From: Tetracladium setigerum
Lineage: Eukaryota > Ascomycota > Leotiomycetes > Helotiales
Length of the DNA: 64,000 bases
Direction: 5' to 3'
Assembly (NCBI GenBank): GCA_031472005.1
Contig: PZJY01000001.1
Location: 3,596,001 to 3,660,000, forward strand
Made by a program: the position numbers and the translations under genes. The notes beneath the pieces were generated by a model, which was not told the DNA's origin, searched no databases, and saw nothing but the letters and a program-made list of their open reading frames with translations. Positions 35,491 through 46,835 of this stretch are shown here, one piece after another. Numbering within the stretch: position 1 is the first letter of the stretch; the number at the start of each line of letters is the position of its first letter.

Positions 35491-36384
35491 ATGTCTCGCC
35501 CTGAAGATACCCTGTGAGTTCTCCCAATCTCCCCTCCTCGATATCAAATCTAATCACCCGCGTAGCCCCCCAGATCTCCACTACAATGACACCGAAGCAC
35601 GCAAATACACTACCTCCTCCCGAATCCAAAATATCCAAGCCTCCATGACCAACCGTGCCCTCGAACTCCTCGACCTCCCCAATCCCTCCATGATCCTTGA
35701 CGTTGGCTGCGGATCCGGACTTTCAGGCGAAATTCTCACCTCAGTTGACCCCTCTGAGGGCGGTCCTCACATCTGGGTCGGCATGGACATTTCAGCCTCT
35801 ATGCTTGACGTTGCGCTCCAGCGAGATGTAGAAGGCGACTTGATGCTCGCTGATATCGGTCAGGGAATTCCGTTTCGCGCTGGAAGTTTCGATGCTGCTA
35901 TTAGCATTAGTGCGATACAATGGCTGTGTAATGCAGAGAGCAGTGATGTTTCGTCAACGGGGAGATTGTCAAGATTTTTCAATGGGCTGTACGCGAGTTT
36001 GAAGAGGGGGGAAGAGCGGTGTGCCAGTTTTATCCGAAGAATGATCAGCAGAGGACTATGATTTCTGGGGCTGCTATCAAAGCTGGATTTGGAGCCGGTA
36101 TTCTGGAGGATGACCCAGGAACTAAGAACGCGAAGCTGTACCTTGTTTTGACTGTTGGTGGATCAGCTGAGGAGGGTACGAATGGAGATATTACGGGAGT
36201 GGTGAAGAATTTGGACGATGTGGATGTGCTGGATGCGCGGAGAAAGCGCCAGGAGAAGAGAATGCCAGTAAAGAAGGGTAGTAAGGCCTGGATCCTGAAT
36301 AAGAAAGAGCAAATGGAAAGAAAGGGAAAGGTGGTAAAGCATACATCCAAGTATACTGGAAGGAAGAGGAATATTGCTTTCTAA
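35491..36384 (+). CDS. bud23: BUD23, 18S rRNA (guanine-N7) methyltransferase
   Basis: A 23-base first exon (35491-35513, MSRPEDTL) and a 52-base intron precede the main exon (35566-36384). The SAM-binding motif I is LDVGCGSGLSGEIL near residue 60, followed by GMDISASMLDVAL and ADIGQGIPFRAGSFDAAIS. The Bud23 hallmark SISAIQWLCNAE follows. The C-terminal RRKRQEKRMPVKKG and KYTGRKRNIAF form the basic tail needed for nuclear/nucleolar localisation. The enzyme works with Trm112 and methylates one guanine of 18S rRNA during 40S biogenesis. The frame breaks in a run of six G (36006-36011). One extra G restores KRGGRAVCQFYPKND and a protein of 280 residues, close to yeast Bud23 (275). PXR1, another ribosome-biogenesis gene, lies 2.7 kb away. 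Confidence 0.94.
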
Positions 36385-36802
36385 ACGGGCTGTGGGGTGC
36401 ATTGTTTGGCGTTCGGCGTATGGAGGATAAATGCATATACCAAATTTGAGACCCTGTGGATTACTTTGATGCGTTCTTCTCTCTATTGGAGGTCTTTCAT
36501 GCAAGTTCCCTCTTTGTTGTCCTCTTGAATGTCAGAAGTCACATGCTTTGTGTGGGAATACCTTAGAAATTCAGGCTTGCAAACACATCTTTTAAAAAGC
36601 AGCCTCACTCCCCTTGAACTTGTGTTCTTTCTCAGAAATCAAAAAGATCAGTCTTCGCCCGGTAAGTAGTTCCCCGAGCTCCCACACCTCATCCAAACTA
36701 ATATTCCGTAGAACTCATCAACAGCAACAGACCAAACCAAACCAAAATATCCCAACCAAACACAAACCGCTACACAAACACCCACAGCTATCGATCAGCA
36801 AA
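36385..36802. other. intergenic and 5' UTR with probable UTR intron
   Basis: Contains the BUD23 3' flank and the leader of the small secreted gene. A GTAAGT donor at 36662 and a CCGTAG acceptor near 36712 suggest a UTR intron of about 50 bases. Confidence 0.45.
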
Positions 36803-37057
36803 ATGCGTCCCCTTAAGATGACCACGGTTGCCTCAATCATCCTCGTCATGGCATCTCCAGCCCTCGCGGGTCCCCCAACCTATGGAATCTGTCAAGCAGG
36901 CTGCTCCGCTGTTGTCATAGCTTGCTACAGCGCAGCCGGCTTTGTTTTTGGCACTGTTGCTATTGTTGCTGCCCCGCCTGCTATACTTGCTTGCAATTCT
37001 GCCTTTGGCACTTGCTCTGCTGCCTGTGCTGTGGTCGCTTTCGCTCCAACTCCTTGA
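36803..37057 (+). CDS. small secreted hydrophobic cysteine-rich protein
   Basis: 84 residues. The ATG at 36803 follows an A-rich leader (CAAA before ATG). A signal peptide is clear: MRPLKMTTVASIILVMASPALA with a cleavage site after ALA. The mature part, about 62 residues, starts GPPTYGICQAGC and has six Cys in the order C-x3-C, C, C, C, C, with very high Ala, Val and Gly content and a Pro-Pro turn in the middle (VAAPPAILAC). The repeated CNSAFGTCSAAC-type pattern resembles a family of tiny Cys-rich secreted proteins spread across fungi, algae and animals, sometimes named after the Chlamydomonas zygote-specific class V protein. That family link is from memory and uncertain. It could be surface-active or an effector-like secreted protein. 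The function is unknown. Confidence 0.75.
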   Translation: MRPLKMTTVASIILVMASPALAGPPTYGICQAGCSAVVIACYSAAGFVFGTVAIVAAPPAILACNSAFGTCSAACAVVAFAPTP

Positions 37058-38567
37058 AGCGGTACACTGGCAATCTAGTGAACAGGCACACCTGGTTCAG
37101 TTGATACTCTGGAATATTTCGATGACTGTTATGCTTTGGATTTGTTTATTTGCTTTGCCGGACATGGGATTCTGGGGGCTTTTGAGCTGCAAGGGGAGTT
37201 TCTGTTCGTCCTTTGGGAAAGTTTCATGGTCTGGGAGTTACGGTGCAAATGCATTTGGAGCTCTTCATTTCGGATAGAGAATCCCCAGCCATTAGCTAGT
37301 CTATCGAATACAGTTCAATGTTTTCGGTATATTATCATCCCCAATTGGGCCAAAGTGATTCTGGTGCAACATACTAATACATTCCATCCTCCTCTAAGAC
37401 TGGCAATTAGCGAATTCAACATTGGGGCTTTGATTGATTCTTATACCATCTTCAACCAAGGCAAAGATCCGACTTGAGTTTTCTACAGGACATATCGAAT
37501 CTCCATTACAGACCATTAGCGGAGTGTTACAACCGAATCTAGTTTGGGCACATCTGGATCCGAAAAGCGTCAACGCCGAAAAGGTTAAATATGCTACAGG
37601 AAGATCCGGAGATGATATCGCAGGCCGCATGACCACCAGCTCGTCTTCAAGTCCGGAGATCATCAGAGCTTAGACGAAGTTAGAGGACCCCACCATAGAA
37701 CATCAAGTGTACCTATTCGGGGTGTTCAGCTTTACGCTCTTCATATATCAACACAAAAATGGACCGGGGAACAGGGCTTTGCGCTCGGCCACTTCGTTCC
37801 AAGAAATGATGTTCACGATATTCTTTTGGTCAGCTGTGTGGATGGTGAGACATTTAGGCGGGTGGGAGTTGGGCAAGTCTTCGAGATCAATCTGGCGAAA
37901 GGGTTCAGGAACGCCAGCTACCAGGCAATTACAGTCGTCTGAGGAGGCATATCTACTTGCCTACCAACGACTATCCTGCTATTTATACTGAGAAGTAAGC
38001 GATTGGTTACCATAAAGTAGACAGAGGCGTGGAAAGTGAGACGCATCAGCTAGGAGATTCTTTTGTTGACCTAATTCCAGATTCCTTAGGATTACTAAGA
38101 TTGAGAAAGACATAAATAATAGGTCTTCTCGAACGTTTCTAAACTTGCAATTTCATTTGTTGCAAAGATGTATTCATGGGTGGACATGGTACTTGGAGGG
38201 ACGTGACACGAAGAATTGGTGGTTGTATAATGACCTTGGAATAAGTCTGGCCTGGTGCATCACCACGGGGAAAATCGGAGACTGCCTGAATTACTACTGG
38301 CTTGGACCAAATATTTAAAGCACACATTTGCTGTGTTGACTATAATACAAGGCAGGGCTGGGAATGATATTATTCAAGCAGGCATAGTTGCCTTCACGAA
38401 ATAGCCACATGACGCATTCCAAGAACAAGACAGAATCAAGTCAACACATGATAGAAACCCAAAATAATGAGTCGTGACAAACTGGTTTATATGCACCTGC
38501 TACCCAAGGCTAAAGTACAACGCAATAATTCTCGCCCTTCCCACTTTGTACAATTGGACACTTCCAT
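37058..38567. other. intergenic between convergent genes
   Basis: Open frames here are chance-like. No RNA or coding signal seen. Confidence 0.5.
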
Positions 38568-39891
38568 TTATCCGGCCAACTCCATCTTGTCGAGGATTGC
38601 GCGTGTGAATTGGTGGGTGCTGCTGACTCCTCCCATATCGCGAGTTCGTACATTTCTAAGTAAAAGTAAGCATATTATTCTTCTGTTTTCATGGTAAGGA
38701 ACTTACCCCTCAGCAATAACATCATAAACAGCCTTGGAGATACGGTTGGCATGGTCGTCAAGTCCGAGATGTCTCAAAAGCATGGATCCTGAAAGAAGCA
38801 TGGCAGTTGGGTTGGCTTGATCCTTACCACGGATATCAAGACCAACGTGACGGCAACCAGGCTCGAAAACGGCAACGTCACGACCCATGTTGCAACCTGG
38901 GACAACACCTGGGCCACCAACGAGAGCAGCACCAACGTTGGACAAGATTCCTCCGTACAAGTTGGGCATAACCATGACATCGAATTGTTGTGGTCTCGAG
39001 ACACATTGCATGGAGGCGTTGTCGACAATCATGTCGTTGGACTCCAATGTGGGGTATTCCTTGGCAACGGCGTTGAAGGTGTTTCTGAAGAGACCATCGG
39101 CCAACTTCATGATGTTGGCCTTGTGGATACAGGTGACCTTTTTGCGGTTGTTGGCAAGAGCGAAGCTGAATGCGAACTTGGCGATACGCTCAGACTTTGC
39201 GCGGGTGATGATCTTGAGAGACTCCACAACACCTGGGACAGATTGGTGCTCAAGTCCAGAGTATTCTCCCTCGGTGTTCTCACGGATAATGCAGAGGTCG
39301 ACATTGTTGTGGCGGGTTTGGTATCCTGGGATGTTCTTGATCAAGACGACGGAGGCGTAGATGTCGAGTTCTTGTCGCATGGCAACATTGAAAGATTGAT
39401 GGCCGGATCGCTCGACGGGTGTGTGTAGGATACCCTTCAAACCGAGCTTGTTTCTCTTCAAAGACGCAATTGACTCTCGGAACAGTTCCTCGGAGTGCTT
39501 GTCACCAGTCTCTACACCGGAGACATCTACCTGCTCCCACTCGACTGGCACATTGTCCGCCTTGAAGATTGTCTTGACGGATTCTGCGACCTCAGCTCCG
39601 ATACCATCACCGGGAATGAGGGTGACGGTGTATTTGCCGCCGTACTTGGTGGGCTTGAAAATATCGGATTGGATGGTTGCAAAGGTGCGTAGAGTCTACG
39701 GAGGTACAATTATTAGCCGGGAGGAGGAGGACGGTTGTCGTAGAAGCTTACTTGTGCGGATTGCGAAGAAGCGCGGGCAGTTCGCAGAAGGCTCTGATAA
39801 GAAGCTTGAATTAGCTATGGCTGCTCGCCATTGAGGCATTCCGAGGGAAGCATCTTACCTGCGCCGAGCGTGCGGAGCTGGGGACAAGCAT
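38568..39891 (-). CDS. idh1: IDH1, mitochondrial NAD-dependent isocitrate dehydrogenase subunit 1
   Basis: Four exons (39859-39891, 39752-39793, 38707-39695, 38568-38655) with introns of 65, 56 and 51 bases give 383 residues. The first two exons encode an Arg/Ser/Ala-rich mitochondrial presequence (MLVPSSARSAQ, SLLRTARASSQSAQ). The mature enzyme begins near TLRTFATIQSDIF. The NAD-binding start TVTLIPGDGIGAEV, the substrate loop RENTEGEYSGLEH, and NMGRDVAVFEPGCRHVG plus ANPTAMLLS are all seen. The last exon ends QFTRAILDKMELAG. As in yeast Idh1 this is expected to be the regulatory (AMP/citrate-binding) partner of Idh2 in the TCA-cycle octamer. The frame is intact. Confidence 0.95.
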
Positions 39892-41589
39892 TGTGAGTAG
39901 AGATGGAGGTAGTTGTAGGTTGTGAGGTCAAGGTTGGTAGAATGCGCGCAAAGAATTGAAGTTGCGTCGGCTGGACCTTGGGTACAAATGCCTGTGTTTT
40001 GGACACGAGCGATTCCGCTTTGAGGATCGCGCCAAGCCTAAGCCGGCAACTTACGGAGGTCTCCTAAAATTTCTGCACCGAGGAACAGAGAATCTCAGAC
40101 ACCACGATCACGAAATTATATATGTCAGGATAGCCTTCTCTTGATGTGAAGTTCTCGCGAGCACTCGATCGCCTTGCTTCTGTCAATATGACGGATGTGG
40201 TGAAGCAGCGAGAGATAGCACTCGTGGCTTGGCGCAGACGTTTACCCGAGGCACAATATTCCGAGCTGCTTCCTCCTCCGATTTCTTGATATCAAGACAT
40301 AGCTTTCGTTTGTATTGATTGACGCGGTACCCCCCAGCTCTGGGACGCACCGTCATATTAGCTATTCGTTATTTTGTGGTTCATGCAAAGATAGATTGTT
40401 GGCAGCGCTCTTCAGCATCTTCCTCAAGAATGAGGCATCCAACAACATACGGAATTTTCAAGTCCATTCATGGTTGTATCCTGGACAGGTGCGAGAAGGA
40501 GATCGATGAGTTTCAACATTTCATTCAATGCAAACATACAAACATTGAGCCGCTCGAGTATCGAGAGACAAAAGTCTTGGCTTTGCAAGCTCTGCCGAAG
40601 AAAGGGGGCTATACCACCATGCCTCGATTCGTACATCTCCTGTATTCAAACTGCTCACTACCAGCATTACAATGCACAAGGAACGACTGTACGCTCCCTA
40701 CTTTGACTTTGGCGTAGTTATAGACCAGCCTCGACGAAGGCCGTTCTGCTGCTTTCCGTGTTTTCTCTCGCTTAGCTTTCCTAATCAGGTGTTGAATAGA
40801 TACGGGTTTGAATAACAACCGCCAACATACCACCAGTAATATGGACAGGTTCTTGGAAGAATTAAGATCCATTGAGGATTCTTTATCAATCATGCCGTGG
40901 CTTTCCCTTCCCAATCCTGGCCCAGTTGAGAACAAAAAGGAATGTTACATTCGAGCCTTGAGTGGGCGGAGGACTGTTGATCCCAACTCAACCAAGATCG
41001 TCCACATCCCCAACACTTCGTTGTATGAGCGTCGAGAACACAAGGGAACAGCAAAGAATTGCTCTTCGATGTTGCATTCTACCGTTGGTGGCTTTTATTT
41101 CATTCTTAGTATACCCTGTCTCGAGCCCTGACCAGTTCAGCTTGCTGACCTTAACACAACATCAACAGAACCCATGAGTCGACCATAACTTGGCCAGAAT
41201 TTCCAGAAAGGGATCCAAATCTATAGCGCATGTTATTGGTGAAAATTGCGGTACCTTACATTGACGGGAATCTCCTATTGGTGCGATCATTTTAAAGTTG
41301 TTTTGTGATGACCACCTTCTTCAATGCTTCATTCCCTATTCGGGTCTCAATAGGATGAAGGCTTCTCAAGCCCTGCTATTGACAACAAAGTACAGTACTG
41401 TTTTTCTTTGATCTAGAAATGTTACTATTGAGAACAACAGTCATGGAAAATGTATATAATATCCCAACCAGACCACCATCCACTCCATTCTTCTTCTCCA
41501 GATCGTTCAGAATCATCACTTCAACCCAATACATCAAGTGCCAACGACTAAACACAACAATCAACAACTTTCCCCCTCAATAAACCAAT
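39892..41589. other. 1.7-kb divergent promoter between idh1 and the pheromone gene
   Basis: Open frames at 40319-40717 and 40808-41131 do not look like protein. The right end (41440-41589) is the likely promoter and leader of the pheromone precursor. I could not pick out a clear regulator site. Confidence 0.45.
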
Positions 41590-42838
41590 ATGAAGTTCAC
41601 CAGCTCTCTGGCTGTCTTCATCCTCGCGATGACTGCGACTGCTGCCCCATGGTGCGGTCACCCAGGTCAACCTTGGTAAGAATTCAATCCCCTTCCAGCG
41701 TTCGATCTCTCAAGTTTCAATGCTTACTTAATTTCTCTTCAGTGGCAAGCGAGATGCTCTCGCAGCTCCTGAACCTATCCCGGAAGCAGAGCCTTGGTGC
41801 GGACACCCAGTAAGATACCCCTCCTCCCTCCCAAGTTCTTGCCTTGTCCTTTGTGCCTCTTACACAGGTGTATTTGACATGAAATTCTTTTCATTACAAT
41901 AATCTTCTGAAAACAAATAATAACCATTTATTTAATAGGGGCAACCATGGCAAGTAGAATACGTCCTAAGAACAAATAAAAACTGCTAACTTCTCTACAG
42001 TGGAAAGCGTGACGCCATTCCTGAGCGTGAGTCTGATATATCATCTCCTTTTTTAAAAACTTAGCCAATGCAAATCTGTTCTTAGCACAACGTCGCAAAG
42101 GACAACCAGGACAACCTTGGGGCAAGCGAGACGCGGAGGCTGAGCGTAAGTGCTATGCTCAACCCCGGAACTTTCCCTCTCCCCTTCCTACTTTTGAATT
42201 TAACCAACGAAATTTTTTTTTTTCTTTAGCGCAAAGACACCGTAAGGGACAGCCAGGACAACCTTGGGGAAAGCGAGATGCGGAGGCTGAGCGTAAGTGA
42301 TGCTCAACCCCACCTCTCTGGAGCTTTCCCTCTCCCCTACGTGTCTTTGAACTTAACCAATAATTTTCTCTTTTTTTTTATTTTTTTAACACAACGCCAT
42401 CGTAATGGACAACCAGGACAACCTTGGGGAAAGCGAGATTCCAAGGCTGAGCGTAAGTATTACGCCCAATGCCCTCCACTCTTGCAACTTGTCATTTCGC
42501 ATGCTGCAATTCCAATACTGTGTCCTACTCTCGAGTACACAGCTAATATATTCTCCAGCTGAGCCAGAGCCATGGTGTGGTCACCCAGGTCAACCATGCG
42601 GAAAGCGCGATGCCATTCCTGAGCGTAAGTGTGGTCATCAGTTCTCTCGAGTATAGAGCTTACATATCCTTTAGCCGAGCCAGAGCCATGGTGCGGTCAC
42701 CCAGGTCAACCATGTGGAAAGCGCGATGCCATCCCTGAGCGTATGTGTGGTCATCAATCCTCTTGAGTATAAAGCTAACATATTTCAGCTGAGCCAGAGC
42801 CATGGTGCGGCCACCCAGGTCAACCCTGTGGAAAGTAA
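41590..42838 (+). CDS. ppg1: alpha-type mating pheromone precursor, eight repeats on ten exons
   Basis: Exons: 41590-41675, 41743-41809, 41939-41949, 42001-42026, 42086-42145, 42230-42292, 42390-42452, 42559-42624, 42675-42740, 42789-42838; 185 residues if all are used. The signal peptide MKFTSSLAVFILAMTATAAP is followed at once by the first WCGHPGQPC. Copies 1, 2, 6, 7 and 8 are WCGHPGQPC; copies 3-5 read QRRK/QRHRK/QRHRN before GQPGQPW. Each copy except the last ends GKR (Kex2 site), and spacers of the type DAIPEPEPEP or DAEAEP suit Ste13-like dipeptidyl trimming. W-C-x3-GQPC is the known form of filamentous-ascomycete alpha pheromones, secreted and sensed by a Ste2-type receptor. Intron 3 starts GC (GCAAGT). 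The acceptor before exon 7 reads AA instead of AG. The final copy stops after GK. Confidence 0.93.
41939..41949 (+). other. 11-base micro-exon of the pheromone gene
   Basis: GGGCAACCATG lies between an AG acceptor (41937-41938) and a GC donor (GCAAGT at 41950). It supplies Gly-Gln-Pro and two bases of the Cys codon of pheromone copy 2. Without it the second copy would lose its C-terminus and the frame would break. Confidence 0.7.
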
Positions 42839-43999
42839 GCGGATATCCGTCGCTGGCGCATTCGTTAGGATCCTACCTTCGTTTTCGCCTCATCAAACAA
42901 TTTCACTTCTTCGACCGACAGCAACACCACAACCGCGTCTTTTCTTTTCACGACCTTATCAGAAGTAATCTTACTGCACCCTCATGGCATTTTTCGGTTA
43001 CAGAGTTTGGGTGGATCTCTTCTCTTAAAAAGTTGTTCTTTTCACGGATTACAAAAACCTCACGTCGTACATGCGTGGGCTGGTTTGCCCTTACACAAGC
43101 TCTCATTTCTGGGCAGGAGTACTTTTTAGATTTAATTTCCTCCCTCAGCAAGAACCTAACAGGCCGGGTTGCTTTTTGAGACATGTACTTTTAGGAATTT
43201 ATACATACATGTCTCCAATCACTTTGTGTACAGCTTCATGTGACGTTTGGATTCCCGACTCGTGACACATCGTGGGTCCCTAACGGCGCTGAATAACATA
43301 ATTTATCTCAGATGGGCATGACAATTTGATTCTCACATTTCAGAAGATAGTAGTCAGAGATATCCTGATTAAGATTTCCATAGATACCTAGATACCTATC
43401 TGGTGTACTGTTGGTAGTTAAGCGAGAATTGCCAAGATCTCCTTTGTTGTCTTTTCCAAGACCCAAAACATATCTAAAAAAAACCTCCACCACCCCCAAC
43501 CCCCAAAAATCATCTTACCAACCTAAAAATATGCAAAAAGTTCGCGAAACCGAAGCACAGGCCGGCCCTACATCTTTGTTATCTACAACCCAGTTCGCGT
43601 CCGAACTAGGGTGTTAGACCTCCCAACTACTAGATAGTCCCCGATAGTATTTTCCTGATGATCCGAAGACCCAGCGGCAGCCCTATCTAGTATTGTTAAT
43701 GAAAACTTGGCGTATTTTAAATTATATATGTATCCAAAAGTGAATGTGGGGAAATGTGGGGAAATATGGGGGAGGCTCCAGTCACGTTATTCACATCATC
43801 ATAACATCACTTTGACACAGCCTACGCGGTCATGAATAAAATTTGGTGGAAAGGGGACATTTCGCTTTTGGTTCCACTATCTTCTTTGAGATTCTATTTC
43901 ATTACAGAGAACACCCATCAAAACATTCGCAATACATTTCCAAATTTTCATTGCTCTCACATCTCGAACTTCAACCCAGAAAACGCAAGCCGAAAGATT
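42839..43999. other. intergenic between convergent genes
   Basis: The first bases are the 3' UTR of the pheromone gene. No further pheromone copy is seen downstream. Short TACCTA motifs lie near 43390. Confidence 0.5.
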
Positions 44000-45259
44000 T
44001 TACATCGTTTCGTGCTTGGAGCAGCATCTACCCCTTGAATCAAGCAGATCACTAACAACTAACAACTCATCCTCGTCTCTGAATGGCACTCCTGGTGTGG
44101 CCGTCCTAGCCCAAGTACAAGGGCACATAAAGGTAGCTGTTTTGTACCCGCCCTTTTCGATCTGTTGACCTGCATATAAATTTAGCTACGATAACGATTA
44201 AAAGTAGCAGTAAAAGATAAGTAACCGAACTTACCACGCAAACGAAGCAACGAAGACAAAATGTCACCATGTGATGAAATGACGACTTCAATATCTCGAT
44301 CGTCAGTCCACTCTTCAAATTCGAGATGGTACCATTTCCCTCCGTGCATCAGCACTTTACTCAGGGCTTTTAGATCTCGTCGGACGTCTCTTACACGGCG
44401 AGCGTTCTCGCCGTCTCGTATCCACTTCTATTAGATTGTTAGCCAAGAGTTCATCCCAGATTCCAATCGCGACCCTCACAACGAAACGGTGATGGAAAAG
44501 GAAACACTTACATGACCGGCTTCAGGTTCTTTCTCCCAGCCTTGCTTCAGCATACCTAGATCATACAACCTGTTGTTATTGGCCTCGAATTCCTCCTTTG
44601 ACAATCCACGGTTGCAAGGCGCGGGTCCCCAATCCCTCAGTTGGTGCCAAAGTACCATTTGCATATCGTCCTCAAATAATGACTCAAATCCCAGGAGAGC
44701 AGTGTGGCGTGTACGGGCAGAAGGAGAGGATAGGATGAGGATGATATTCTCCTTATCTGGAAACTGATCGTTGAGATCTCGACATTGTCCCAGGCCTTTG
44801 CTGGTGATGGCAGGGTCGAAAATGTCGGCGGCTTTTCTCATATCTTGATACCGGGCATAGGAGGCGTTGTGTACGGCCTAGAGAGATGATTGTTAGTATG
44901 GATACTCACTGTGCGTTGGAATATGGGGGTAGAGACGGCGGGGAGGGTGGTCAGAAAGATACTGGACTTACGTCACCATGGCGGACGAAGTGGAAAAGTA
45001 CTCTTGGTCGGTACTCATATGCTGGATATGTATCTTCAATCTCTGGAGTGAGTGAGACACTCCTTTTATATGTGGTGGAGTTTGTGGTTTGGTTTAACTT
45101 TTGCCTTATGTTGCCTGCGATTTCGACCTCCGAATCTAGTCCTTGTCTTTTCATGCCAGACTTTGATAAACCGGATTTAGGAGACACAAGTTTCGCGTGT
45201 TCTGTGCTGTTGCTTGGAATGGGGCCCATCTTCACTTCCGAACGGGGAGGTTGTAGCAA
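44000..45259 (-). CDS. histidine phosphatase (phosphoglycerate mutase-like) family protein
   Basis: Four exons (44972-45259, 44512-44877, 44235-44427, 44000-44169) with introns of 94, 84 and 65 bases give 338 residues from the ATG at 45259. An in-frame Met at 45229 could also be used. The catalytic RHG motif is in RVLFHFVRHGD, split from AVHNASYARYQDMR by the first intron. Further family landmarks are LTSKGLGQC-like TSKGLGQCRDLN, the second-Arg region LILSSPSARTRHTALLGF, and the late catalytic His in VVISSHGDILSSLLRLRG. The N-terminal 70 residues are extra and Ser/Lys-rich. The C-terminal exon after the last intron is less convincing. The substrate cannot be told; relatives include small-molecule phosphatases of the phosphoglycerate mutase clan. 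Confidence 0.82.
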
Positions 45260-46835
45260 ATAACTATTAAGTGTTTTGGAGTAGCGTTGAAAGGGATGCG
45301 AAGAACTTTTGAATGGGAAAGTGTAATTGTTGTTGACATTTTTTAGGGGCAGTTTATTTGAGAAGGGAAAGAATCAGAATGAGAAAAAGAATAGGGAGAA
45401 GATGCGATATAAAAGGCCAGAATGATAATTCGAGGACGCCACCGAACTCTCTGAATTCAGATTTGAACTGACAAGAAGACTACTAAGCTAGAACTGGTGA
45501 ACACGACTGAAGTTTAGTGAACCTGCACCAATGAAGCAAGTGGCAGATATTTACCACTAGCTTCGTTGCTAGGGTCTTTTGCTTGGTGTCTAGCCAAGTT
45601 TATACTCAGACTAGGGAACTGTCGATTGCGAGAGACATAGTCGGCTGCCAAGACTTCGGAGCTCCTTCTTTCATCTATCCGCAAGCAACCTCGAACTATT
45701 TACAATTCAGGCATCTGATGTAAGAAAAATATTTTATTGACGCCAGTACTCAATCTAGAGTCTCTCAGAATATGAAGCAAGTTTTTAAATTTTGTCGAAC
45801 AATCGCACAAGAATGGGTCTTTGATTTCCTTTCCAAACCCACCAAATCAAGCAGATGTTTTCCTCCTCTCACATCCATACAAACCATACAGGAAGTAATT
45901 TCTTCTTTACGACATAAATAAAAGGCCTGGATATCTTCCATGCTATCTAGGTGGAATTAGGGAGACTTGAAATTATACTCTCGCAGCAGTTCGACGGTGA
46001 TAATCTGAATTCACCCATCAATCGATGACGGGGGCTTCCACTCTCTCCAAAACAAACCTCAGTCATGCTACTTTCTCTGGAGTGAGAAATCTAACTTAAG
46101 AACCTGCAGACATGAAGTCAGGCACATATCAGTCTCTGCTAATCGTGCAACTCCATTAGAAATATCTCGGAGTTCTTGGCGTCAGTACTGGGATAGTGAG
46201 AGCCATTGAGAATGCGGACCACTTGCTTGAAGGAGTAGGAGATGTTCAGTTTATAGATGCTAAGGGCCAACAGAGAAAGAAGAGTGTTTGAATCTAGGTG
46301 GAGAGATGGACGGGAGACTGAGCTTCCATAAGATTCAAAAATTTCCCTTTCGCCAGCATTCTACAAAGGAGGATGAAAACAAGCACATTTGTAATTACTA
46401 CCTAGGGAGATACCTAGGATATCATGGGACACATGTTTCTGTCAATTGTAGAACCTGTAATTCCTTGACGCTGGGGATCCCATCTACGTGTCCCACGCTC
46501 TGCAGACAACCCAGATCCGTATCTAACTCAACAAACGTCAAACCAAGACAGCACCTGAGCATCGCCAGTATCTCCTCATGACCCCTCTTCCCTTACGAGT
46601 GGTAACACACAGGTGGTAAGAAGAATGAAACCATAGGTACTCCCAAGCACCGCTATCTGCCAATCGTGCCTTTGTCACACAATTAATACCAGAAGGGCCC
46701 AGTGATTGAATCAAGGTCTAAACTTAACCGTCTTCCAGACCAAAACCCTGCATCGCGGGTTCCTAGATCATATTAGTTTCCACTTCGAGACGATCTGGGA
46801 AGATATCTCACCATCACTCATGGCAGCATACGCCT
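45260..46835. other. intergenic
   Basis: Upstream region of the phosphatase-like gene and 3' flank of the Gln-rich gene. A weakly tRNA-like stretch near 45440-45510 was rejected. No gene seen. Confidence 0.5.

Noticed and set aside
37755..37800. 5S rRNA-like words (GGGGAACAGGGCTTTGCG)
   Set aside because: Only a short stretch resembles fungal 5S; the rest of the gene is not found around it.
40319..41131. Two open frames upstream of the pheromone gene
   Set aside because: Neither shows domain character; both lie in a divergent promoter region and lack supporting splice sites.
45440..45515. tRNA-like stretch on the minus strand (GTCAGTTCAAATCTG)
   Set aside because: The T loop is plausible but the outermost T-stem pair fails, and I found no matching acceptor strands or anticodon arm.
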